Below, one piece after another: positions 31,396-43,189 of a DNA stretch of 64,000 nt. A model generated the notes under the pieces. The model was not told the DNA's origin. It worked only from the letters and a program-made list of their open reading frames with translations, and searched no databases. Positions within the stretch are counted from its first letter, which is position 1; every line of letters begins with the position of its first letter. Both the position numbers and the translations under genes were made by a program. This stretch comes from Brachypterus glaber (lineage: Eukaryota; Arthropoda; Insecta; Coleoptera; Kateretidae), in NCBI GenBank assembly GCA_958510825.1, contig OY294048.1:20415589-20479588 (forward strand). Reading direction: 5' to 3'.

Positions 31396-32113
31396 GGTTT
31401 GTTTATCAAATTTAAAGAATATTTAAGTTTGATAATTTATAAAACTTCTGTGACATTTAAAGTCTCATCTTGAAAATCTAAGTGGAGGTGAAAATAGATG
31501 TTTATAGGATTCTGTAGGATTCTTGTTTTAACATTTAAAAATGAAATAATTTATAATTATTAAAAATATTCAAAATTTTAAAAATTATATATATTTTTTA
31601 ACCAATTAATGAAAAATACCAAATATTTTACTATTATATTATTTTATTTAAAATAATAATTAAAATTACTGCTAAATACTTTGTTTCTCGAAAACAAAAG
31701 CTGTTAGAAAACTTTTGTTTGAGCGGACTTGTAGCTTATTGTGTATATTATCAATTGGTTTAAATTTTATTTTGATAATTTTAATAATAACGTCATAATA
31801 CGAGTGATTTATGTTGGGTGAATCACCCTGTATATAATGTTCAAATAATATTAGGATGTTCTTGCAAGGTCCTGTTGTTAGGTATTATATTTGCAAAAAG
31901 TCAATGTAACTACATAAAACACGACATAAATGGTCGTAACCCTATTATGTCATATTAGTAGGGGACCACTGATGATACAAAGGGTGAATCCAAAGTTGTT
32001 GTGTGTTTAATGAATTGACATTGAAATCTGTGTGGGGATTAGATCATCTAAGTGGATAAGTATCATGACTACAGCCTATTTTAAATGACTATATTTACCC
32101 CTCTTCATATATG
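31396..32113. other. No gene seen; lone MITE end near 31840
   Basis: TGGGTGAATCACCCTGTATA (about 31816-31836) is the tip of a CAGGGTG-type element; no matching left tip was identified. The rest is AT-rich. Confidence 0.35.
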
Positions 32114-32567
32114 TAGTTTGATGTCAAACATATTGCATTTGCTTATTAATTAAACTTGAATTGATCTGGATAGCTGTTTTTTCTATACCTAGCCCCACTT
32201 GATTTAAAACCATAATGTTTTTTATAAAAGTAATGAACATTATACAGAATGTTTTATAAATAGACGAACTAAATTTAAGCGGTAATTCTACATCCAAAAT
32301 TATAAAAAAACGTTCCTATATATAAAGTTTATACTTCATATAGTTTGTTGTCAAACATATTGCATTTGTTTATTAATTTAACTTGAATTGATCTGGATAG
32401 CTGTTTTTCCTATACCTAGCCCCACTTGCTTTAAAACCATACTGTTTTTTAGAAAAGTAATGAACAGTAGACAGAATGTTTTATAAATAGACGAACTAAA
32501 TTAAAGCGGTAATTCTACATCCAAAATTATAAAAAAAATGTTCCTATATATAAAGTTTGGTCCTGAA
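32114..32567. repeat. 227-bp direct tandem duplication
   Basis: TAGTTTGATGTCAAACATAT at 32114 and TAGTTTGTTGTCAAACATAT at 32341 start two copies alignable to the end (AATTCTACATCCAAAATTAT, then TTCCTATATATAAAGTTT). Copies differ at roughly one base in fifteen. The unit ends in sequence related to the family-F left arm, which continues once at 32568-32790. Confidence 0.75.
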
Positions 32568-32790
32568 ATGATTCCCAAGGTGCTACACCCCTCTTAAGGG
32601 TCCGTCTAAAATAGGATTTTTAATTAATATTTCTGGATCATCGTATCTAATTTTTATTTGGGTTTTTTAACCAGGGGTGTTCCAAATGGGGAGGCGTTTT
32701 CACTTTTTTGTCCCATTTTTTTTGTGTAGTTTTTTTATATTTTCTCAATAAAATTTCATTTGTTGGTTGAACATACTCCAAAAGGTACTC
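32568..32790. mobile_element. Diverged family-F left-arm fragment
   Basis: Shares the landmarks of family F in order: a GTGCTACACCCCTCTTAAGG block, then TTTTTAACCAGGGGTGTTCC and TTTTTTGTCCCATTTTTTTT. No right arm. The minus frame 32647-32829 is inside this repeat. Confidence 0.5.
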
Positions 32791-32940
32791 TCTATTTAAG
32801 TCCAGCGCCGACTGTGTACGCTCTTCCATTTTTTATTTCAATTATTAATTACTAATATGTATTAAAATATTAAATAATCTGGGATCAAACTCAGTTTTGA
32901 AATCAGTTTTTATTGGTCAGATATATGAAAGATAATCATT

Positions 32941-33113
32941 TTTAACGTCTAGTAATTCTACCGTTCAAGCCAGTTCGGGCACAACCATCGTCTAAGCCGT
33001 GGAATGTGAGGTATTTCAATTAATCCGCGAATCAAAAGAGCAGAGCGTCGCTTTATGCCGGCGCTTGCCGCCACCCCCTGCGCACCGGGACGCCGAGCAT
33101 AAGCCTCCGGTAA
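32941..33113 (+). other. GC-rich candidate exon, unassigned
   Basis: A patch with much higher GC than anything nearby. It follows AACGTCTAG (possible splice acceptor, 32946-32954) and ends at CCG|GTAAGG (donor-like, about 33109). The plus frame reads MECEVFQLIRESKEQSVALC then RRLPPPPAHRDAEHKPP up to the donor-like site. Codon use is unlike the AT-rich background. I do not recognise the peptide. It could be an internal or first exon of an unknown gene, a 5' untranslated exon, or a transposon fragment. Confidence 0.3.
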
Positions 33114-33437
33114 GGGCACAGCTAATATATCTGGCCTCGATTATCATCCCCATTAGGGTATTTCAACAAACAAATTTTTTGAATGTTTTAAGTCATGTGA
33201 AAAATACCATAACAAAATTGCCAAATTTCAGCTCAAAAAAAATACATTAGGGTGCGCCCCATTTCGTTTAAAATAAAATTTAAATCTAATTTTGTTTATT
33301 AGGCACTATTTTTATTCCACCCTGTCATGCAAAATGCTTAAACATAAATCTGTGGCAAATCTCAAAAAACAAAATTTGGCATCCACCTATATCATTTGGA
33401 AGTTGAAAAATATTATTTTCGATTAAAAATATATATA

Positions 33438-33522
33438 CAGGGTGTTAATGAATCACTAAATTATTTCCTTTGCATTTCCTACACGCCCTATACTTTTGGT
33501 ACACGTATTCATTAACACTCTG
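33438..33522. mobile_element. 85-bp TA-flanked miniature element
   Basis: CAGGGTGTTAATGAAT and ATTCATTAACACTCTG tips are flanked by TA on each side. It is one of the smallest elements in the window. Non-coding. Confidence 0.65.
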
Positions 33523-34238
33523 TATACAATTGATTTTTTTTATTTTTATTTTTAAATGGAGTAGATGAATATCAAATTTCTTTTGTTTTATTTTGTAGGA
33601 TATAAGGTATATACCAGATTTTTGATTAAAAAAAATAGTGCCTTATAAAGAAATATGTATACAGGGTGTCTCGGCTAAAAGAGATCAATCGATTTTGGCG
33701 TTATTACAAGCCATAAACAAAAGTTTTCTACTAATTTTTGTTTTTGAGATATTGCTTATTTAACACCATTTTTATATGCAATTGAAATTTAAATACTAAA
33801 ATTAAAAAAAATATTTTTATTACTTTTACATTGATCAAATAATGTTTTATAATTTCATTTGGAATAAATCTAATTTATTATTTTGTTAAATTCACAATAA
33901 TTTGTTTGTTAACGCCTGTTATTAAGGGTTTCAGGTACCCAAACTATTTCCTAGATAGAACTACTGTATTTTATTAACACTTTTTTCTGAATAAAGTACA
34001 TTTAGGCCCTTTTTGTTACTACTTACGGTACTTTTACGTTAGCCGTACGTATAATTGGTAAATGTTTAAATCCTAAAAGCATTTTAGCCAAGTTTAAGTT
34101 TATTAAATTTTGACAATTTATATGACATTTATTCAGAAACTTATAATTTTAATATTGAATTCGCGAAACCCTTTACTGCAATCAAAATAAGTGAAATTCA
34201 TAGAGTTCTAGATAAAATAATTTTATGTATATATGTAT

Positions 34239-36010
34239 AGCCAATTTTTTGTCGGGTCACCGGAACAAACCAGGTTACTGAAACTAGTTTTTGTGAGAAT
34301 CGGTTACATACGGTAAGTGAGGGGAAGCAATGACGTCACTAACCGGCAGTAACCGCATCTAACACAGGTTCGGAGGTGAGTTAGATACGGTTAACCGTAA
34401 AAATGTAACCTATAAATTGTTTATTTACATCATAATTTAGAGGCCTGTGGGTATTTTTTTCGATTTGTATGTAAAGTGTACAAAATAGAGTATGTAAGGT
34501 ATTTCAACTTTTATTTAGTAGTAGTACTAACTTCTAAGTGTTTGCTTATGTGGTTTATCTAATATTATTAGACTAATAATTACACTAGGTAACAAATCTC
34601 AACTTTTTTTTTGCCCCGATCGGAAAGTAAATTTTTCTTACTAATTCGAGGGCGTAGAAACCGAATCTGGCCTTAGAAAAATTTCAGCACCTAAAATTTT
34701 TGAGATATAAGTCCAGGAAATAATGACGTTTATTTTTCAAAATCTTAAAAAAAAGAGTAGGATTTTGAAAATTTTAGGGTACATTAAAAAAAATACGAGG
34801 AACTCAAAAATATATATGCCAAGGACCTACTGTCAGAGTAAGTACGCAAAAAAAAATAAAAAGCTTAAAATGAAAGTGCAGAGTATACTTAATTGCTCTT
34901 TTGTGGCAAGACTTTCAAATTTGTATAAAAATTTTATAGGACTTAATTTGTAGATTATAAAATTCTCTACAAAAATATTTATACAAATATTTTTTTGTTT
35001 TACTTAGTTTGTTCGTAAAAAGTAAATAAATGAAAAAGAAACCAAATTAAAGTACACAGTGTAAACTTTTTTCCCGAGACCAAAAAATATATTTTTCTTA
35101 TCAATTTAAAGGCGCGGAATCCAATTTTGACCTTAAAAAAATCCAACACGTCTTATTTTTTAAATTTTAGTACAGGCAATTATGCCAATTTAAAAATAAT
35201 TTACAAAACAAAATATTGTGTATTTTTGTTTGTTTTTTTTAATGGTTCTACATCATAAAAATGTTACTTTATTACATAAGAACCATATTACGTTACATTT
35301 TTTTAGTTGAATTTTGACAATTTTTAGCATGAGTAAGTGGCGATAAGCTTGTCCCCTTATGCACCCTTCTCCTTACCCTCCACCCCTTCTTAGTTTTGTC
35401 ACATTATCCATATTTTTTTTAAATATTTTTTTTCATAATATCCCTATTTATTCTACCTATGAATTTAAAGTTTCCATGTTTTAAGTTGGGTATTTTTTAA
35501 CTAATACTGAGTCGCGGAATCTAAATTTGTCCTTGGAATATTTTTATCTCCCATGATTTTAGAACAAAAGAGGGATAACATTATGATTTTTTAACATTTT
35601 TATCTCATTTTTCTCAGAAAACTTAGGTAATAGAAATATTCTGAAGCCAGATTCGGTTTCAAAATTAGATAAAAAACATATGACTCCAATCAGGGCAAGA
35701 AACCGTGTTGCCTAGTGTTATTAATTAATTATAATTAATTAAATTCTTGTATAAGTATATAAACTTATCACTCTTGTTTGTTACCTTCCCCGTGAGCAAA
35801 TAAACTTGGAAATGTAAAAAGTTCTTTTTCATCATATCTTAACCAAAGAAAATTTATAAAAATATATACCATATCGGTTTTTGGGAGAAGTTAGGTTAGG
35901 TACTTGTCAAAATCACAAGAAAATAACCAATGCATTTTTGTGAAAACTGTCGGTTATACGAATTCACTGGTAACCGTACGGTTAAACGGTGTTTTCACAA
36001 AAAATTGGCT
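34239..36010. mobile_element. 1,772-bp TIR element with TATGTAT duplication
   Basis: AGCCAATTTTTTGT at 34239 and ACAAAAAATTGGCT ending 36010 are exact 14-bp inverted repeats, flanked by TATGTAT on both sides (34232-34238 and 36011-36017). The subterminal regions are rich in CGGTTAC / GTAACCG words, typical of transposase-binding repeats. A 7-8-bp duplication would suit hAT or a related superfamily. It is absent from copy B of the duplication. No transposase was recognised; the plus frame 34723-34953 is incidental. Confidence 0.8.
34583..35717. mobile_element. Nested 1,135-bp element with CACTAGG tips
   Basis: CACTAGGTAACA and TGTTGCCTAGTG tips are flanked by TTA on both sides (34580-34582 and 35718-35720). 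A 3-bp duplication with CACTA at the tips could be CACTA/EnSpm-like or PIF/Harbinger-like. Inside, AATC..GGCCTTAGAAAAATTTC-type segments recur in both orientations (near 34655, 35130, 35530 and 35655). Non-coding. It lies inside the 34239-36010 element and so is younger. Confidence 0.65.
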
Positions 36011-36328
36011 TATGTATCATGATTGTATTTTGGTTGGCAATAAAGTACTTTATTATTATTTAATAATTTTATTAAAAAAGAATCATAGTTTTCTAAAGAA
36101 ATGAATTAAAAAGTCATTTGATATTAATATAATTTGTTTAGTAAATGTAAATAAATTAAAGAATAGTTTAATAATATAATGATTTTTTAAATTATTATTT
36201 AAAATAATAGTTTAAAGAAATGTAGAAATAAAAGCCAGTAAAAAACTTTTTGACTGACATAAATTTTATTCTGATAGCTTTAATAATAATAATAACGCCA
36301 GAAAAAGATTGATCGGTATTAGCTGGGA

Positions 36329-36945
36329 AAAAAAACCGACTATTTTTTTTTTACTTTATACTGTGAAAAATCGGTTGCTAGACACCTCTAGAAAATTCTC
36401 ACCAAATATGAGCTCTTAATTTTAATATATAGGTTCTCCGCTTTACAATTTTCCATTTTTTCCTCAGTATTAGAAACAAAAATTCATATCAGTTTGACAA
36501 CTGTTCGTTAAAAAGTATCTCTCCTCATATTCTTGTAGGAAATCGAACGCTCTACAAAAAAGGTCTCTTACAATTTTTTTCGTAAACCTCACCGTTTAAA
36601 AGATATCAAAGGTTAAAGTTTGATTATTTTAGGAGACTTTTCTGTTTTGCTTTTGAATTTTATAACTCGCTTACAAAAAATTGTTATGAATTGCGCAATT
36701 CATAGTTTTGTAGGAAATTAACTGCTCTACAAAAATGGTCTCTTATGATTTGTCGATTAAATTAAGCGCTTAAAAGATACTAATCGTCACACTTCAATGC
36801 TTACTAATTTTAATAGTTTTTGATGAATAATTCGAAAAATTTCAATTTAATTTATGAGTTTCACGAAAATTTATACAGAATTTTTTGAGGTGTCTAGCAA
36901 CCGATTTTTCACAGTATAAAGTAAAAAAAAATAGTCGGTTTTTTT
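36329..36945. mobile_element. 617-bp foldback MITE with AAAAAAACCGAC tips
   Basis: AAAAAAACCGACTATTTTTT, followed by TGTGAAAAATCGGTTGCTAG and ACACCTC, is mirrored at the right end. TIRs are about 60 bp. Copy B of the duplication has the uninterrupted site AGCTGGGACACCCTG at 38823-38837, so the insertion boundary is directly visible. Non-coding. Confidence 0.85.
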
Positions 36946-37786
36946 GACCCACCCTGTAATTATGAATTTTTTCCAATATCCAAAATCAAGTAAGGGTACT
37001 TAAAACTTCAAAAAAAAAGTGTTTTTTGAAATGCCCTAATTCTCATACACTAAGTATTGTGAACCACCAGTCTCCATCTATCATTGACGTACTTTGCTAT
37101 ATCGTGGTATAGCGGTATACCGCCCAATTAATTTAGTATTTATTCAAATAAAAGTCAAGAAGAGTTTACTTTTTGATAAGAATTTTAGTTTTAAAATCAC
37201 ATCGCTTTGAGCACAAGTGCCTAAATGTTCTTATGTTTAAGTTTTTTTCGGCCAGCACCACCGATAAGAGATGCACAGCTAGATGCATGGTTAAACAAGC
37301 TCATTTTTTTATATAAGAAATTAATAGTATATTAAAGTACTAGTTTCATAACATACGTTTTTAGCGCACGAGTACCTGTTATGAAACGAGTGCTTTATAC
37401 CATTTTTTATATTTTGCTTAAAATTTTAAAAAACATACATTTAAATTGATGGCTGATTTAGGAATTTTCGTTTTGTGTTGGCATTACAGTTTTCACCATG
37501 TTTAAAATTCTAAGAACAAATTATATTTTGATATATTTTATAGTCATCTCTTCACTTTTTCACTGAGTAAGCAAGCTACAATTTTAACACGGTAACAAAT
37601 AACCTAAACCCAAAATTTTGTAGAAAACTAAACTTCAAATCGACGTTGACATTTGCACGGAAAACGTAAAGCGATAGTGTTTTGTCCTCTTGCCAACCCG
37701 AAAGAAAAAAAGTACTAACCTCTTATGGGCCTGTAAGAACACACAAAATTCGTGTTCTTATGAGCTTTTAAGGGTGGCAAAATATG

Positions 37787-39682
37787 AAATAATGTTTTAT
37801 AATTTCATTTGGAATAATCTAATTTATTATTTTGTTATATTCAAAATAATTTGTTTGTAAACGCATGTGATTAAGGGTTTCAGGTACCCAAACTATTTCC
37901 TAGGTGGAACTACACTTTTTTCTGAATAAGTTTCATTTAAGACCCTTTTGTTATTACTACGGTACTTTTATGTTAGCCCTACGTAAAATTGGTAAATGTT
38001 TAAATCCTAAAAGCATTTTACCCAAGTTAAAGTTTATTAAATTTTGACAATTTATATGACATTTATTCAGAAACTTATAATTTTGATATTGAATTAGCGA
38101 AACCCTTTACTGCAATCAAAATAAGTGAAATTCATAGAGTTTTAGATAAAATAATAATCATGATTGTATTTTGGTTGGCAATAAAGTACTTTATTATTAT
38201 TTAATAATTTTATTAAAAAAGAATCATAGTTTTCTAAAGTAATTAATTAAAAAATCATTTAATATTAATATAATTTGTTTAGTAAATGTAAATAAATTAA
38301 AGAATAGTTTAATATTATAATGATTTTTTAAAATTATTATTTAAAACAACAGTTAAAAAAATGTAGAAATAAAAGCCAGTAAAAAACTTTTATCCAATAC
38401 ATACAGATAATAAGACAATTACCAGCTTTATTTTAAATAGATAAACTCAATAATAACCCCCGCGTGGCTTTTACTTTATTGAGTGGATAATTATTTATAT
38501 TACCCACTCAACTGTCACTTGTCAAATTATTTTTTTGTAAATGTCATTAAAATTTTTAATAAAAATATGAATTTCTAAGCTATTTATTGGATAAAACCTT
38601 GTATGGCACTCATGGGTAAACCGATATTGCCCTCTCGAAAATTAACCTGCTTGGCTGACGCCTCGCAGGTAATTTTCTCATGGGCAATATCCTTCTTTAC
38701 CCACTAGTACCATAAATAACTATTGTTTATGCATAAATATTGCTTTTTGGATGTATATTGACTGACATAAATTTTATTCTGATAGCTTTAATAATAATGA
38801 CAGAAAACGATTGATCGCTATTAGCTGGGACACCCTGTAATTATGAATTTTTTCCAATATCCAAAATCAAGTGAGGGACTTAAAACTTCCAAAAAAAAGT
38901 GTTTTTTGAGATGCTCTAATTCTCATACACTAAGTATTGTGAACCACCAGTCTCCATCTATCATTGACGTACTTTGCTATATCGTGGTATAGCGGTATAC
39001 CGCCCAATTAATTTAGTATTTATTCAAATAAAAGTCAAGAAAAGTTTACTTTTTGATTGGAGTTTTGGTTTTAAAATCACATTGTTTTGAGCACAAGTAC
39101 CTAAAAGTTTAATTTTTACGTTTAAGTTTTTTTCTCCCAGCACCACCGATAAGAGATGAACACAGCTAAATGCATGGTTAAACAAGCTCTTTTTTTTGTA
39201 TAAGAAATTAATAGTATACTAAAGTACTAGTTTCATAACATACGTTTTTAGGGCACGAATTAGAAAACGAGCCGCTTGTGGTGAGTACTACTGCGCTAAA
39301 AACCTGTTATGAAACGAGTGCTTTATACAATTTTGTCTATTTTGCTCTAAAATTTTAAAAAACATACGTTTAAATTGATGATTTTGGAATTTTTGTTTTG
39401 GGTTGGCATTACAGTTTTCACCATGTTTAAAATTCTAAAAACAAATTATATTTTGATATATTTTATAGTTATAGTCTTTTTCACTGAGTAAGCAAGCTAC
39501 AATTTTAACACGATAAAAAATAACCTAAACACAAAATTTTGTAGAAAATTAAACTTTAAAGCGACGTTGACATTTTCGCCGAAAACGTGCCAACCCGAAA
39601 GAAAAAAAATTACTAACCTCTTATGGGCCTATAAGAACACGCAAAATGCGTGTTCTTATGAGCCTATAAGAGTAGCAAAATA
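37787..39682 (+). repeat. Tandem duplication, copy B (with one insertion)
   Basis: Colinear with copy A but lacking both of A's insertions. It contains instead the 38392-38758 insertion and a local difference near 39250-39300 (an extra segment GAAAACGAGCCGCTTGTGG between shared blocks). Substitutions and small indels separate the copies, so the duplication is not very recent. No gene in either copy. Confidence 0.85.
38392..38758. mobile_element. 367-bp insertion in copy B, with internal hairpin
   Basis: Copy A is continuous across the site (AAAAAACTTTTTGACTGACA at 36240-36259). The inserted DNA starts ATCCAATACATACAG and ends GCTTTTTGGATGTATAT. It holds an inverted repeat CTCATGGGTAAACC..GGGCAATATCC..TTACCCAC around GGCTGACGCCTCGCAGG. 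Non-coding; superfamily not assigned. Confidence 0.65.
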
Positions 39683-39749
39683 GAAAAAAGAAATTTTAGG
39701 TGACATGATTTTTAATGAATTTTAATATTGCTATAATGCGTATATAGGT

Positions 39750-39860
39750 GTACCTATTTGAAATAGAGTCCGAAATTTTAAGCGGTGATCCTACATCATA
39801 AAATATGACAAAAAGTTCTTATAAACATATGTCTAAAAATGCGTCGTAAGAGAGCTACGC
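39750..39860. mobile_element. Family-F left-tip fragment
   Basis: CTATTTGAAATAGAGTCCG, AAAAAGTTCTTATAAACATA and ATGCGTCGTAAGAGAGCTAC match the first 110 bp of the complete copies, then homology stops. Confidence 0.7.
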
Positions 39861-39866
39861 TAAGGG

Positions 39867-40260
39867 GAGTGCTATTTAAAAAACTAGTTGGAGGTGGTTC
39901 CAAGAGGGTGGTTTTGCATATGTCAGTAAATTCTACTTTGGCACCAATTTAATTTTATTTTTTTTTACTTTTTTATCTTTTTAAATAAAGGATATATAGC
40001 TCGTCTAAAACCTGGTGGGATATTATTATTACTAAATAATAATTGTTATTGGAAGCCCCTTAAAAGAATAAGATGCTACTTATAATACATGGCTTAATTC
40101 AAAATGAAATTTAATTTCATATACTTATATAAAAATGGGGGTGGGAGGTGCTATTTGAAAATCAGAGGGTGGGGTGGTTACAAGGGATTGAGTAAGCAAT
40201 GGGGGGGGGGTGAATAAGTCAATAAAATATTCTTTGGCTCTCATTTAACGCTATTTTTTA
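39867..40260. repeat. Diverged direct repeat, with a poly-G run
   Basis: The segment from GGAGTGCTATTTAAAAAACT (39867) to the T-rich end near 39975 reappears at about 40145-40260 with many changes (GGAGGTGCTATTTGAAAATC). A run of about 12 G lies at 40199-40211. No gene. Confidence 0.5.
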
Positions 40261-40614
40261 CAAAAAAAAATTCAAATAACAGGGTGGGACACCTGGTATC
40301 GTGAACGGATGGACCGTTTTGAAAAAAAAAAATTGGTGGGAGTACTGGGTACATAGTGGTACCACTATGCCAAAATGGTCAAAATCTAATACATTGAGGT
40401 CAAACCAAGTATGTTATCGTGATATATCAAAGATTTTTTTCTAAAGAACACATTTTTTCAAAAACGGCTTTAACTACTTTTAAAATTTTGGTCTTATTTT
40501 TTTAATTAGAGCTCATATAACAAATTCAAAAAAAAATGGAAGTAGTCATGTCATTTAAAAGTTCTTATAGACCACGGTGCGTTATATATAATTTATATCA
40601 TAAAAAGTAAGTGT

Positions 40615-41035
40615 TATTTTAGTTTTGAATTTTTAACATCGGATTCGGTTTCAGGGACCTCAAAAATACTTGATCACTAATTTTCGCCAAAAATATTATT
40701 TTTTTTTTAAATTTGAACGCCATTTTAAATTTTTAATTTTTAACATCGGATTTGATTTTAGCAACCTTAAAAATTCTAGGATACCCATTTTCAAACATAT
40801 TGTGTAATCTATCTAAATTCTAGTTAATATGAAAGAGCTCTGTTTTAATTTCAAATTAAAAGGTTTACATGTAGTTATTATATCTAGATATCTATAGAAC
40901 TGGAAAATATTATTTTATTCATTGTTATATTCATATTTAATATGCCGATATATATCGGCATATCGGCAACCTCCATATCGGTATCGGGAGATTATCGGTA
41001 TCGGTATCCTCCCCATCCGGGTACATACTATATAT
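40615..41035. repeat. TTTTTAACATCGGATT repeat pair and TATCGG minisatellite
   Basis: AATTTTTAACATCGGATT occurs at about 40627 and 40736 (two units of about 110 bp). At 40940-41010 TATCGG / CCGATA hexamers form a short array including CCGATATATATCGG. 41036-41318 holds only AT-rich DNA. Confidence 0.6.
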
Positions 41036-41319
41036 ACCCGTAATAAAAACGCCACTTACTATGCAGTGAAATAAATTTTTTTAAAAACTACATATTATTT
41101 TATTTTTTTTTTTTTTTAAAAATAACATTTTGAAAGTTAGATTTTTATGCGTCATTTTAATGTAAATTCTTTCATTTTACACATTATTAAGAAAATCTGA
41201 TGGTTATTTCTTTTTTCATATTGAGGTGGTGCCTTCGCTATTTTTAGAAAGATTGTTTTAATTTTTACCTTTATTTTAAACGAAAAAATATATAATTTTA
41301 TTTTTTTAATACGAGTATA

Positions 41320-42034
41320 CCGGGTGACACAAATCCAATGTACACCCCCCTTAACTTCTGTATTTGTAAAGATAAAATTTTGAAATTTTACATAAGTAAC
41401 ATTTCAAATGTCAAATTTTATTTAAATTTTGCTTAAATATTTTTAACTAGGTGGGCCATGATATCTTTAATGGACACCAGAAATGCTAAAAAATAATAGC
41501 TTTCTCTTAGCTTGTATAATTCTTTAAATTAGAAGGCTTTAAGCGGTTCTTGAATTTAGTTTTGACTAAAATTTTAATTTTTAATTAAAATTGGTAATTA
41601 TTCGACTTGTATAAAAAGTTATTACATACATGGATCGATTCCATATTTCTTGCACTTTTAAATGGTATCTTGGTACTACGGGTGTACATGGGTACCAAAT
41701 TCAAGAATCGCTTAAAACCTTCTAATTTTTTAATTGTACAAGTTAAAGATGTCAGTTGTACAAGTTAAAAAAATTAAAACAAAATAAAAATAAAATTTGA
41801 TATTTGAAATATCACTTTGTGGTATCACTGTTTCCAGAAAAGTGTGCAGATTCCAAAAATGTAAAGAATTTAAAATGTGGAAGTTGGCAGCACTTCCGGT
41901 AAAACCGGAAGTAGCAAAATGTGGATTTATATGTCAAAAGTTTAGGTTCTTTAATTATAGGTACCAAATTTCAAATTTTTATCTTTACAAATACAGAAGT
42001 TAAGGCTGGTGTACATTTAATCTGTGACACCCGA
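41320..42034. mobile_element. 715-bp TA-flanked TIR element
   Basis: CCGGGTGACACAAATCCAAT and the adjoining AACTTCTGTATTTGTAAAGA at the left are mirrored by TCTTTACAAATACAGAAGTT and GTGACACCCGA at the right. TA lies outside both ends. It contains the GCACTTCCGGTAAAACCGGA palindrome (41890). The overlapping plus frames at 41797-42112 arise from arm sequence and are not genes. It abuts the next element with only a few bases between. Confidence 0.75.
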
Positions 42035-42038
42035 TACA

Positions 42039-43186
42039 CAGGGTTATTCAGAAATAAGGTCATTAATTTTAAGGGGTTCTACATAGGAAAACATGAAAAA
42101 AAGTTTCTATAAACATATGTCTAAAAATGCGTCGTAAGGGAGCTAAGCCCATTTAAAAGTGGCTGAAAAAATCGGTTTTTATTTAATAACTTAGGAACCC
42201 TTTAAAATATAGCAACAAGGTTTTGCACTTGAACTAATCTTAATAAGGCCTCTTTTCGTATGTTATTTTCATGTACCTATTTTAACCAGGGGTGTGCGAA
42301 ACGGGAGGGCCTTACCACTTTTTTGTCCAAAACTTTTTTCTGTGTAAGTTTTTTGATTTTATTTTTGGAATAGATAAAAAAGTTATTTTTGTTGTAATAC
42401 TGTAGGATTAACCGTTTTCGAGAAAAATTCATTTGAAGGTGAAATTTTGACGGTTTGGGGACAAAAAATTAAATACTAAAATGTGGAAAACCAAAATTCC
42501 AATGATACAGGGTTATTCTATATAAAAAAAACTAACAAAAATTTTTCTATACATGAAGGTCAAAAATCGTTTTTAAAGCTACTCTGGCCTTTAAAAAATG
42601 GTGCATGTTTAGGAGACCATAGCTCCGTTAGGATTGATTTTTGGAAGTACCTGTATATGACGGTTTTTTCTTAGTTTTTGGTGTACATTCTTCCTGCGTT
42701 ATTGAAATTTCGGTTTTCAACATTTTGGAATTTAACTTTTCGTCCTCGAACCGTGAAATTTCACCTTCAAATGGATTTTTCTCGAAAACGGTTAACCTTA
42801 CAGTATTACAACAAGGGTGCCTTTTTATGTACTTTACCTAAGGAACCACATTCCAAAAATAAAATTACAAAATAATTACACAGAAGAAAGTTTGGGAAAA
42901 AAATTGGTAAGGCCCTCCCCATTCTCACACCCCTGGTAAAAATAATTACATGGAGATAATATACGAAGATGGGCCTTATTAAGAATAGTTTACATTAAAA
43001 ACCTCGTTACTGTATCTCAAAGGGTTTCTGAGTTATTAAATAAAAACCGAACTTTTAAGCCACTTTCAAATGGGCTTAGTTCCCTTACTATGCATTTTTA
43101 TACATATGTTTATAGGAAAAAAATTTCATATTTTTCTATGTAAAATCACTCCTTAAAATTTATGACCCTATTTCTGAATAACCCTG
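42039..43186. mobile_element. Family-F foldback element, second complete copy (1,148 bp)
   Basis: CAGGGTTATTCAGAAATAAG at the left and CTATTTCTGAATAACCCTG at the right are inverted. The arms carry the family landmarks (GTCTAAAAATGCGTCGTAAG, TTTTTATTTAATAACTTAGG, ACCAGGGGTGTGCGAAACGG and their complements). TA lies at the right edge. The frames at 42483-42875 are arm-derived. Confidence 0.8.
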
Positions 43187-43189
43187 TAT

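Larger units (their letters stand above)
33660..36957. mobile_element. CAGGGTGTC-tipped element carrying later insertions
   Basis: CAGGGTGTCTCGGCTAAAAG and a nearby GATCAATCGATTTTGGCGTT at the left pair with GATTGATCGGTATTAGCTGG..CACCCTG at the right, once the insertion at 36329-36945 is removed. TIRs are about 50 bp with TA outside (TA|CAGGGTG). Without the inserts (34239-36010 and 36329-36945) it would be about 0.9 kb and non-coding. A 5'-incomplete copy lies in the downstream duplicate (37787-38837). Confidence 0.6.
33837..37786 (+). repeat. Tandem duplication, copy A (with two insertions)
   Basis: From AATGTTTTATAATTTCATTT (33841) to the GTTCTTATGAGC(C/T)T block near 37770 this copy is colinear with 37787-39682. 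It carries two extra elements: 34239-36010 and 36329-36945. After subtracting them the unit is about 1.55 kb. Shared landmarks include ATCGTGGTATAGCGGTATAC (37098 and 38982) and GTTATGAAACGAGTGCTTTA. Confidence 0.85.

Noticed and set aside
33837..39682. Gene duplication
   Set aside because: The duplicated unit is real but contains no recognisable coding sequence in either copy.
42483..42875. Overlapping plus-strand frames at 42.5-42.9 kb
   Set aside because: They sit within family-F arm sequence with no coding signature.
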